Under the pieces are notes generated by a model. That model was given only the letters and a program-made list of their open reading frames with translations, searched no databases and was not told the DNA's origin. Below, piece by piece: positions 1 to 5,422 of a stretch of DNA of 8,963 bases. Within the stretch, counting starts at the first letter, position 1. Every line of letters starts with the position of its first letter. The DNA lies in NCBI GenBank assembly GCA_945957305.1, contig CAMFLN010000075.1, forward strand, positions 1-8,963, written 5' to 3'. This stretch comes from an uncultured Planctomycetaceae bacterium. GTDB taxonomy: Bacteria; Planctomycetota; Planctomycetia; Pirellulales; JACPPG01. A program made the position numbers and the translations under genes.

Positions 1-286
1 GTGCAAGCTCGGCATTGCTCTCGGCCGATGAGGCCACTATCGATGATGGTGCGGCTGGAACTTCGACGAATGAGACCGGCGCCTGGTTCGTCGCTGCCGA
101 GTCGCCGGTAAAGACACTCTCCGGAGCTTGGGGCGGGTTTTGCAGGCGCGACTTGACCAGCTTGAAACCTTGCACGCCCACCAGCAACACGCAGGAAACC
201 GCGGCGACGAAATACAACTGTTGCTTGGAATCGATGGCCAGCCATCGATCCGCCGAGCCGTGTAGGATCTGCGAAGCGCGATTCAT
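1..286 (-). CDS. Partial single-pass membrane protein, unknown function (N-terminal 95 residues)
   Basis: This minus-strand reading frame starts with ATG at 286 and stays open to the left edge, so the C-terminus is missing. About 95 residues are visible. Residues 1-22 are polar (NRASQILHGSADRWLAIDS). Residues about 24-39 (LYFVAAVSCVLLVGVQ) form one transmembrane helix. The rest is a proline-, serine- and alanine-rich linker. A GGA/AGGA stretch lies about 12 bases before the ATG, and no alternative in-frame start lies close upstream. I do not recognise a family. The layout, a short cytoplasmic head, one helix and a low-complexity linker, suits a membrane-anchored protein whose functional domain lies beyond the window. 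It follows the gene at 532-1137 on the same strand after a 245-base gap. The frame is stop-free with GC-rich codon use, which supports it being real. Confidence 0.6.
   Translation of the reverse strand, partial: MNRASQILHGSADRWLAIDSKQQLYFVAAVSCVLLVGVQGFKLVKSRLQNPPQAPESVFTGDSAATNQAPVSFVEVPAAPSSIVASSAESNAELA
230..249. repeat. 20-bp inverted repeat (9-bp arms, 2-base centre) inside a coding region
   Basis: ATCGATGGC and GCCATCGAT are perfect reverse complements separated by CA. The dyad lies in the codons for about residues 13-19 of the membrane protein starting at 286. It could fold as a tight hairpin in the mRNA about 40-60 bases after the start codon, or be a protein site, or be chance. Confidence 0.45.
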
Positions 287-531
287 GGAAGAAAATCCTG
301 GAGGACCGGAGAACGTGATTTCCGATTTTTAGGGGCCCACCGGCGCAGTAGCGGGAAGACTGGCCCCTGTCGGAAGCATAGGTCACGAACTGGTCCCAGG
401 CGCAAGGCAAGCCGTAAGGCGTCGGAAGGGACCAACGCCAGCAGCAAGCGCGGCTGCCATGATCCGCGGCGGAAGACGCCTACGGCTGTCGCAGACTTCC
501 TCCCCAGAATCGCCGACGCCTATTGCTGCGC
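287..531. other. Intergenic stretch between two minus-strand membrane-protein genes
   Basis: No convincing gene is present on either strand. The only structure I see is a long-loop inverted repeat at 331-368. I find no clear -35/-10 pair for the gene starting at 286 and no intrinsic terminator for the gene ending at 532. Confidence 0.5.
331..368. repeat. 7-bp inverted repeat with 24-base loop
   Basis: AGGGGCC at 331-337 is the exact complement of GGCCCCT at 362-368. A run of five T lies on the plus-strand 5' side (326-330). On the minus-strand transcript the stem is therefore followed by A residues, not U, so it does not look like a terminator for the gene to its right. It sits in the leader of the gene starting at 286. 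Confidence 0.3.
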
Positions 532-1137
532 TTACGCGGGGGATGACGCGTCGGTCTGCCGCGGTGCAACGCGGGAACCCACCGCCAATGTGGCGCCCGC
601 GAATTGAACTCCCCAGACGATGGCCACGGCAAAGCAAACAATGCCAGGCAAATAGACCGCGCCCAGGTGACGCGACAGGAACGTCAGCGCCACGCCCGCG
701 CCCAGCGCCATAACTGCGACCAGCCCGTGACGCGAGGTTGCCGTTTTGTGCTGACTTAGCTTGTGCTGCGACAACACGAGTTCCGAGTGGGAACGGCTGA
801 CTTCCCGTAAGGCGGTCAGGTCGATCTTCGCCGGTGCTCGAGCGGGGAGGGGCAGCTCCTTGATCGCCAGCGGCGCTTCCTCTACCGCGGAGGAATCCAC
901 CCGCGGACTTGCGCTCTCGACCACAGCGGGCGTCGGACGTTCCACGACGTCTTCCCCGTTCGCCTTACGACGGACACGATTCAACAACGCCGCCATGTAG
1001 TCTTCGATCGATTCCTCGTGATCCTCGTGGTGCGGTGCAACCGCTGTCGCTGCAAGCACCGCCGGACCTGTCAAGGAAGGAGCATCGCCGTGCGAGACGT
1101 GGATATTCTCATGTGCGCTGCGGACGCGATGGGGCAT
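532..1137 (-). CDS. Two-helix membrane protein with planctomycete-type SIEDYM..LLNRVR motif, unknown function
   Basis: The protein has 201 residues. I place the start at the ATG at 1137 because GGAG lies 9 bases before it; a TTG seven codons upstream is the alternative. Residues 43-56 read SIEDYMAALLNRVR. A similar motif recurs, from memory, near the N-terminus of planctomycete hypothetical proteins. A second helix-prone segment, KIDLTALREVSRSHSELVL, follows at about residues 104-122, after a proline/valine-rich linker. Two transmembrane helices at about 138-153 and 160-186 complete the protein, with a short polar tail (DASSPA). The tandem LSQHK-LSQHK lies just before the first helix. The layout suggests a cytoplasmic N-terminus anchored at a membrane by a C-terminal hairpin. 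The next gene upstream (PilZ-like) ends 117 bases away on the same strand, so both could share a transcript. No enzymatic motif is visible and I assign no function. Confidence 0.72.
   Translation of the reverse strand: MPHRVRSAHENIHVSHGDAPSLTGPAVLAATAVAPHHEDHEESIEDYMAALLNRVRRKANGEDVVERPTPAVVESASPRVDSSAVEEAPLAIKELPLPARAPAKIDLTALREVSRSHSELVLSQHKLSQHKTATSRHGLVAVMALGAGVALTFLSRHLGAVYLPGIVCFAVAIVWGVQFAGATLAVGSRVAPRQTDASSPA
745..774 (-). repeat. Tandem LSQHK repeat in the coding sequence
   Basis: Two adjacent five-codon units both encode LSQHK. They use different codons at three of five positions (TTG/CTA, TCG/AGT, AAG/AAA). The repeat is therefore exact at protein level but diverged at DNA level. 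It lies in the juxtamembrane segment of the 532-1137 gene. Confidence 0.6.
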
Positions 1138-1181
1138 GGGGAAACACTCCGGTTGCAATCGCTTTGATGTCTAAACTGCGG

Positions 1182-1210
1182 TGAGTATTTTGTACGGGCT
1201 GGGCGGTCAA
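1182..1210 (-). promoter_or_regulatory. Weak candidate housekeeping promoter for the 532-1137 gene
   Basis: On the minus strand TTGACC (1205-1210) matches five of six bases of a -35 element. At 17 bases it is followed by TACTCA (1182-1187), a poor -10 with two of six matches. The position, 45 bases before the ATG at 1137, is sensible, but the -10 makes this a tentative call. Confidence 0.2.
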
Positions 1211-1254
1211 TCTCGGGTCACAAGCACCGTTTCAATCTTGGCCACGAAGGATGC

Positions 1255-1635
1255 TCAAACAGATAAGCTCAATCCGATCCGCCAGTGGTCGGCGTCGGGT
1301 TGTACGTAGCGCACCACGGCTCGGTGCGGGAAGCCACGCCGCCGCACTATGACCGACTGCTGGAGGCCCAGCGAACCAGGTTCAGCGACTAGCAGGGACA
1401 AGCCAAAAGCCGACTCGTCGACCACGGTCGCGATGGTCATGCGCGCGTCGCGCAGCTGCAGCGTAACCGTCTCGCCAGACGTCAATCGGTTTCGTGCTCC
1501 TCGCCGATTGCGGATCGTGCGCCCCGGCGTGCTCGAACTTCCAGGGGCGATCGGCAGCCCTGTTTCGCCCCGCGGGGCGAGCGCCGAGGGTTCCGAATTG
1601 CCAACGGCCGGTCGATGGGGTTGATCGTGAGACAT
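1255..1635 (-). CDS. PilZ-like domain protein, candidate c-di-GMP receptor
   Basis: The protein has 126 residues from the ATG at 1635; a TTG four codons upstream is also possible. Residues 1-40 are a polar, proline-rich, probably disordered leader. The PilZ signature follows in order: R44-RGA-R48 gives the RxxxR motif. D73-E-S75-AF-G78 gives the [D/N]xSxxG motif 25 residues later, which is the usual spacing. The rest alternates as beta strands (MTIATVV, LSLLVA, QSVIVRR, HRAVVRYV) and ends WRIGLSLSV, like the closing strand of a PilZ barrel. In this family these two motifs bind cyclic di-GMP, and stand-alone PilZ proteins act as adaptors that pass the signal to a partner; the partner is not identifiable here. 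No Shine-Dalgarno sequence is obvious. A sigma-54-type promoter lies about 60 bases upstream. Divergence from typical PilZ is noticeable, so binding needs proof. Confidence 0.68.
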   Translation of the reverse strand: MSHDQPHRPAVGNSEPSALAPRGETGLPIAPGSSSTPGRTIRNRRGARNRLTSGETVTLQLRDARMTIATVVDESAFGLSLLVAEPGSLGLQQSVIVRRRGFPHRAVVRYVQPDADHWRIGLSLSV

Positions 1636-1693
1636 AAGCTTGATCAATCGGCCAATGGTTTTGCTTCGAACAACGCGGTCGACGCGTGGAAAA

Positions 1694-1708
1694 GCAAATC
1701 AAATGCCA
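1694..1708 (-). promoter_or_regulatory. Candidate sigma-54 (RpoN) promoter for the PilZ-like gene
   Basis: The minus strand reads TGGCATTTGATTTGC, continuing TTTT. The RpoN consensus is TGGCAC-N5-TTGCW. The -24 block TGGCA and the -12 block TTGCT both match, with the exact GG-to-GC spacing that RpoN requires. The predicted transcription start is near 1682, giving a leader of about 47 bases before the ATG at 1635. An RpoN promoter needs an enhancer-binding protein; dyads centred about 74, 134 and 175 bases upstream of the start are possible binding sites. Confidence 0.55.
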
Positions 1709-1804
1709 GATGCCGAATGAGCTATTCAAGTTCCCTCGAAGAGCGGATGTTTCCCGCGGAAAACGCGAGAATGCCGCGCATTTCACGCGTCGGGAGGAGA
1801 TGGT

Positions 1805-1826
1805 CGCGTCTGACGCCAGAGACGCG
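1805..1826. repeat. 7-bp inverted repeat with 8-base loop, possible enhancer site
   Basis: CGCGTCT at 1805-1811 is the complement of AGACGCG at 1820-1826. Its centre lies about 134 bases upstream of the predicted sigma-54 start, within the usual distance of enhancer-binding-protein sites. No U-tract follows on the minus strand, so a terminator is less likely. Confidence 0.35.
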
Positions 1827-1844
1827 GTTGTCGCGTTTTGGCAA

Positions 1845-1868
1845 CGTGGCGCGTTCTTAAACGCCACG
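1845..1868. repeat. 7-bp inverted repeat with 10-base loop
   Basis: CGTGGCG at 1845-1851 pairs with CGCCACG at 1862-1868. An alternative shorter stem GCGTT/AACGC (1851-1864) overlaps it. It lies about 100 bases past the stop codon of the large PSCyt2/PSD1 gene. It may be part of its 3' region or a protein site; no U-tract follows. Confidence 0.3.
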
Positions 1869-1898
1869 CATCTGCAGGAATTGCAGCGCGCGCCGCCG

Positions 1899-1930
1899 AA
1901 GCGTCCGGCCGCTCGCGAGCGACCACGCTT
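1899..1930 (-). terminator. Candidate stem-loop downstream of the PSCyt2/PSD1 gene, no U-tract
   Basis: AAGCGT (1899-1904) pairs with ACGCTT (1925-1930). Inside lies the perfect 12-bp palindrome CGCTCGCGAGCG (1910-1921). The structure begins 37 bases past the stop codon at 1968-1970, where a terminator would be expected. No run of U follows, so it could instead be an mRNA 3'-end stabiliser or a protein site. Confidence 0.3.
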
Positions 1931-1967
1931 CCGTTAGCAGCAGACCAGGCGACCGGCTGTGCGCGTT

Positions 1968-4900
1968 TTAGCGGTTGAACAGGAAGGCAGAGCTGTTGAC
2001 CAGCGCCCAAGCCAAATCTTGCGCACCTTGTAACCGGTATTGCCCATGAGCCTGGCGGGCGCTCTCGACCATGGCATTGAGCCGCGTCCACTCGGAGTCG
2101 ATCGACTTGTAGTACGCGACCAAGGCGGCCTGTTGTTCGGCGGAACGTTTTTCCGGTGCAATCGTGACAAATTCGGCAACGTTTGCCGGCAGCGTGTCGA
2201 GCTTGACCGGACGGGCCGCGGTCGTGGCCGAGATGCGGAATCGCCCCAATGTGTGCTGCTGACCGAACCCCTGTTCGAGCACCAGCGACAGCACGGTGCC
2301 GCCGGCCGCGCCCACGTCGGCCGCGGTCTCGAATACCGCCACGTGGGGTTTGCCTGTTTGACCGTTGACCGCCCAACCGGAATTGGGATCGCCGTCGATG
2401 GCGAAGGCGATCGGGTAGCCATCTTGCGAAAAATCCGACACGCCATTTTGCAACGTCACGGGCTTGCCGCTGGCGAGGTCACCGGCGGGGGCCGCGGTAA
2501 CTCGGAGGTTGCGCAACACGAAGTTGCCGTTCTCGGCGCGCCCCGGGCCACCCACCGGCAGGCTCGGGTCATTCAACACTTCCAAGCGGAACGCCGTGAT
2601 CCCTGCCAGCGCCGTGCCGGCCACTACGGTGTATTGATCCGTAACTGGGCTGGCGCCGCGTGCCACGATCGCACCGTCGGCTTCTCGCGCGAGCGTCGCC
2701 CCGCCGGCTGACTGAGCGGAGAAAACTTCGAGTGGTGTCCAGGCAACCGGTTGCTGTTCTTTTTCCCAAGCTGCCTGACGAGCTGGCAACTGCTCGGCCT
2801 CGAACTTTTGCAGCTGCGCCGCCAACTGGTTGTATTCGTCCTTGGCGGCGTTGATCGCGGCGATGCCGGCGGTGACCTCTTCCGCTTGCGGCACGCGATT
2901 GAGAATCGACAGGAAAAGTTCTTCGACCAACTTGCCGTCATCCGCTTGCGCGGCGACCAGCGCAGCGATGCGATTGCTCGGATCGGCAATGGCCTCGGCG
3001 ATGGTCGGTCCATTCACCAGGTTCAGTGCCTGGCCGAGCATGACGCCCGTCGAGCGTTCGCATTCGCAAGCACTTTCGCGCGGCGGGCGGCCAAAGAGGT
3101 TCAAGAATCCATCCGCCAGTTCAACGCCGCTATCCGGAAGCTGCGTAGCCAGAAAGCCCTCGGGCACGCCGGGCAGACGCGGGCGCGAGCCCGTGGCGAC
3201 ATGGACCGCATCGTACAGGGTCTCGGCCGGCAGGCGCCGCGCCAGGCCATGCGAGAAGTTGATGTCGTCGTCCTGGTTCCACTGATTCGTGGCGATCGAC
3301 TGCTGGTAGACGCGCGACTTGCAGATCTCGCGGAACAACTGGCGCACGTCGAACCCACTGCCAATGAAGTCCGCCGTCAGGCGATCCAGCAGTTCAGGAT
3401 TCGACGGCGGGTTGCCGGCGCGAATGTCGTCGACCGGCTCGATGATGCCCACGCCGAGCAGGTAACTCCAGATCCGGTTCACATAACTCTTGGCGAAGTA
3501 GGGATTGTCCTTCGAAGTGATCCACCGCGCCAGCTGATCGCGGCGCGACGGGGGCAAATTGGCGCCCGCGGCTCCAGGATAAAGATACGGGAACGACGGA
3601 GAAGTCACCTTCCCAGTCCGTTCGTGCGTGACCTCGCCACCCGGCTGCTCGTACACGACTTCGACCAGCGGCAGCGCCTGCTCGACGGCCGTGCCTCCCA
3701 GCTTGCGATCACCGAACTCAGGATCGGCTTTGCGCCCGACGTGCGCGAAATAAGCCGCGAGCTGATAGTACTGGTCCTGGGTCCAGCGTTCGAACGGATG
3801 GTCGTGGCACTTGTTGCAGTTGAAACGCACGGCCAGGAACAGCTGCGTCGTATTTTCCATCGCGTCGACCGGAGTGCGCAGCACCTTGTAATAGCTCGCC
3901 GGGGGATTCTCGAGATTCGAGCCCGACGCGGTCAGCACGCGATATACGAACTGGTCGTAGGGCATGTTTTCCGACAGCGACTGGCGAATCCAATTGCGGA
4001 ACGACCAGGCCCCTTCTTCGCCCAGGAACTTGCGATTCACTTGCAGCAAGTCGGCCCACTTGTTGGTCCAGTGGTCGATGAACTCGGGGCTGCCGATCAA
4101 GCGCTCGATCGTCTCATCCCGTTTGATTTTGGTCTCGCGCGTGTCGGCCAAAAATGCGCGGACGATTTCCGGCTGCGGCGGAACACCGATGAGGTCGAGA
4201 TACACGCGGCGCAGGAACTCGGCATCGGTGCACAGTTCGCTCGGCTGGACCTTGACCTTCTGCAGCTTGTCGTAGACCAGTTTGTCCAAGTGGTTGTTCG
4301 CCGGCGGATCTTGCCACACAAAGCCGCTGCGGTCCCCCATCACGACAACCGTGGTGGCCGCGTAAGCGCCCTCATAACGTGCCAGCAGCGAAGCTTCGCC
4401 GCGGCGCGTGCCGGTGGCCAGTCCTTGCTTGTCGACTTCGACAACGTCGGTCAGGCTGCTTTCGAGAAACGCCTCGGCCGTGACATCGCGCACTGTGCCG
4501 TCGGCATAGGTCGCCGTGACGATCACCTGCTGCTTCATGCCGGGCAACGGGATCTGAGGCCCTTGCGGCAAGACATCGATTTTGGTGACGCGCGGCGTCT
4601 CGAGATTCAATTTGACCCCCGCCGCGATCCAGGCCCGCAGCAGTTCGTAATACGGTTCGCCCGGGTGTGTCATGACGCCGCCCATGTGCGGCACGCCCCC
4701 CGACGGCTTGAGCAGCATCAGGCTTTGATCCGGAGCAGCGCGATTAAAGCGCCGGCCGGCCAGATCGTCTGTCAGGGCGCGGTGGTCGAACAAGGGGTCG
4801 TAGCCGCGCAGCGAGAGTTTGAAGCCGTTCTTGCCATTTGCCGAACCGTGACAGGTGCCGGCATTGCAACCCATCTTCGACATGGCCGGCATCACATCGC

Positions 4901-5285
4901 GAACGTAATCGACGGCGTAATCGTCCTTTTGCCCGGTGATCTTGACCGGGATCGAGAGCGTCTGCCCCGCGAGCGACAGGCGCAACGCGGTTTCACCATC
5001 AGCCACGGGGCGCACCAGGGCATGATCATTCAGTTTCACGAGCGAAGCCGGATCCTCAACCGTGACCATCCGCGTCACGTCGATTCGCCCACCATCGGAC
5101 GTCACCCCGGTCACCAGCAATTGGGCATACGCGTAGCGATGCGGCAGAGTAATTGACTCGGGCGTGGCAATCAGCGAGGTAATTTGCACGCCGTCAGGCA
5201 ATTTTTCGCTGGGGGCCGGGGCGGCGCTGGCGCTGGCCGTGAGGAAACAGGCCAGCACGGCAGAGATGAAAAGTGATCGCATCAT
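1968..5285 (-). CDS. Exported planctomycete protein with PSCyt2 (DUF1549) and PSD1 (DUF1553) domains
   Basis: The protein has 1105 residues; ATG at 5285 (or the adjacent one at 5282) follows AGGGA at 7 bases. Residues 1-22 are a Sec-type signal peptide ending ASAAPA. Residues about 35-117 look Ig-like. A cytochrome-like segment follows with C140-NAGT-C145-H146 (CX4CH), then GKNGFKLSLRGYDP. Residues about 233-316 are a bacterial Ig-like (BIG_2) segment (ATYADGTVRDVT, GEASLLARYEG). PSCyt2/DUF1549 spans about 331-515 and carries FNC490-NK-C493-H494-DHPFERW (CX2CH). PSD1/DUF1553 starts near 595 (FAKSYVNRIWSYLLGVGI) and returns at the end (QDLAWALVNSSAFLFNR). Between its parts sit a coiled coil (about 803-845) and an F5/8C-like domain (about 848-1027). 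The family is widespread in planctomycetes and its biochemical role is unknown. It follows the PSCyt1/WD40 gene by 137 bases, probably in one operon. An extracytoplasmic heme protein is inferred, not shown. Confidence 0.92.
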   Translation of the reverse strand: MMRSLFISAVLACFLTASASAAPAPSEKLPDGVQITSLIATPESITLPHRYAYAQLLVTGVTSDGGRIDVTRMVTVEDPASLVKLNDHALVRPVADGETALRLSLAGQTLSIPVKITGQKDDYAVDYVRDVMPAMSKMGCNAGTCHGSANGKNGFKLSLRGYDPLFDHRALTDDLAGRRFNRAAPDQSLMLLKPSGGVPHMGGVMTHPGEPYYELLRAWIAAGVKLNLETPRVTKIDVLPQGPQIPLPGMKQQVIVTATYADGTVRDVTAEAFLESSLTDVVEVDKQGLATGTRRGEASLLARYEGAYAATTVVVMGDRSGFVWQDPPANNHLDKLVYDKLQKVKVQPSELCTDAEFLRRVYLDLIGVPPQPEIVRAFLADTRETKIKRDETIERLIGSPEFIDHWTNKWADLLQVNRKFLGEEGAWSFRNWIRQSLSENMPYDQFVYRVLTASGSNLENPPASYYKVLRTPVDAMENTTQLFLAVRFNCNKCHDHPFERWTQDQYYQLAAYFAHVGRKADPEFGDRKLGGTAVEQALPLVEVVYEQPGGEVTHERTGKVTSPSFPYLYPGAAGANLPPSRRDQLARWITSKDNPYFAKSYVNRIWSYLLGVGIIEPVDDIRAGNPPSNPELLDRLTADFIGSGFDVRQLFREICKSRVYQQSIATNQWNQDDDINFSHGLARRLPAETLYDAVHVATGSRPRLPGVPEGFLATQLPDSGVELADGFLNLFGRPPRESACECERSTGVMLGQALNLVNGPTIAEAIADPSNRIAALVAAQADDGKLVEELFLSILNRVPQAEEVTAGIAAINAAKDEYNQLAAQLQKFEAEQLPARQAAWEKEQQPVAWTPLEVFSAQSAGGATLAREADGAIVARGASPVTDQYTVVAGTALAGITAFRLEVLNDPSLPVGGPGRAENGNFVLRNLRVTAAPAGDLASGKPVTLQNGVSDFSQDGYPIAFAIDGDPNSGWAVNGQTGKPHVAVFETAADVGAAGGTVLSLVLEQGFGQQHTLGRFRISATTAARPVKLDTLPANVAEFVTIAPEKRSAEQQAALVAYYKSIDSEWTRLNAMVESARQAHGQYRLQGAQDLAWALVNSSAFLFNR

Positions 5286-5292
5286 GCTCGAT

Positions 5293-5305
5293 TCCCTAAG
5301 AGGGA
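5293..5305 (-). promoter_or_regulatory. Ribosome binding site of the PSCyt2/PSD1 gene inside a small hairpin
   Basis: On the minus strand TCCCT-CTT-AGGGA forms a 5-bp stem with a 3-base loop. The AGGGA arm (5293-5297) is the Shine-Dalgarno sequence 7 bases before the ATG. The TCCCT arm (5301-5305) can instead pair with AGGGA in the stretch 5324-5331, extended by GGG/CCC (5308-5310) across a 2-base bulge. The two folds exclude each other, so the site could be masked or free. This is read from the sequence only; energies were not computed. Confidence 0.4.
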
Positions 5306-5355
5306 GAGGGTTGTTTCAAATTGCCCTCCCTGTCAGAGAGGGGCCAGGCGAGGGG
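5293..5355. repeat. CCCTC/GAGGG-rich intergenic repeat-like segment
   Basis: The spacer between the two cytochrome-like genes holds a cluster of related purine/pyrimidine blocks. They are TCCCTAAGAGGGAGAGGG at 5293-5310, then CCCTCCCTGTCAGAGAGGGG at 5324-5343 and CGAGGGG at 5349-5355. From memory, similar CCCTC...GAGGG segments recur between genes in planctomycete genomes. The family assignment needs a genome-wide count. Confidence 0.4.
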
Positions 5356-5357
5356 CA

Positions 5358-5374
5358 CGCGCTCAACAAGCGCG
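5358..5374. repeat. Intergenic hairpin, 6-bp perfect stem
   Basis: CGCGCT (5358-5363) and AGCGCG (5369-5374) pair around CAACA. On the plus strand it is followed by GCTGTTAATTTT, which is terminator-like and could stop antisense transcription. On the coding (minus) strand it lies between the cytochrome/WD40 and PSCyt2/PSD1 genes without a U-tract. It may be a processing or stability element in the shared mRNA. Confidence 0.35.
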
Positions 5375-5422
5375 GCTGTTAATTTTCGTTGGGTACGGAA
5401 ATGATCTTCTCTCTGCTACGAC

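Larger units (their letters stand above)
1636..1967. other. 332-base gene-free regulatory stretch upstream of the PilZ-like gene
   Basis: This stretch separates the stop codon of the large PSCyt2/PSD1 gene from the PilZ-like gene, both on the minus strand. The part nearest the PilZ gene (about 1650-1760) is visibly richer in A+T than its surroundings and holds the sigma-54-like element. The rest carries several dyads: TTTCC/GGAAA at 1750-1762, and those at 1805-1826, 1845-1868 and 1899-1930. I find no convincing gene. An 83-codon GTG-initiated plus-strand frame at 1686-1937 has no ribosome binding site and no recognisable content. Confidence 0.55.

Noticed and set aside
15..332. A 105-codon plus-strand frame at the left edge
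   Set aside because: It is antisense to the membrane protein starting at 286, which has a clear transmembrane helix; the plus frame has no such feature.
326..368. Inverted repeat with an adjacent T-run as an intrinsic terminator
   Set aside because: The T-run is on the wrong side for a plus-strand terminator, and on the minus strand the stem is followed by A residues. It is kept only as an inverted repeat.
1382..1867. A 161-codon minus-strand frame overlapping the PilZ-like gene
   Set aside because: It is in a different frame from the one carrying both PilZ motifs, and its translation is arginine-rich without domain content.
1686..1937. An 83-codon plus-strand frame in the gap before the PilZ-like gene
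   Set aside because: It has a GTG start, no ribosome binding site and no recognisable sequence, and it overlaps the sigma-54-like element and several dyads. A small gene is not excluded but is not supported.
2751..5156. An 801-codon open frame on the plus strand
   Set aside because: It is antisense to the PSCyt2/PSD1 gene, whose protein has clear domains throughout. The plus frame gives arginine-, glutamine- and valine-rich sequence with no recognisable domain, as expected opposite GC-rich coding DNA.
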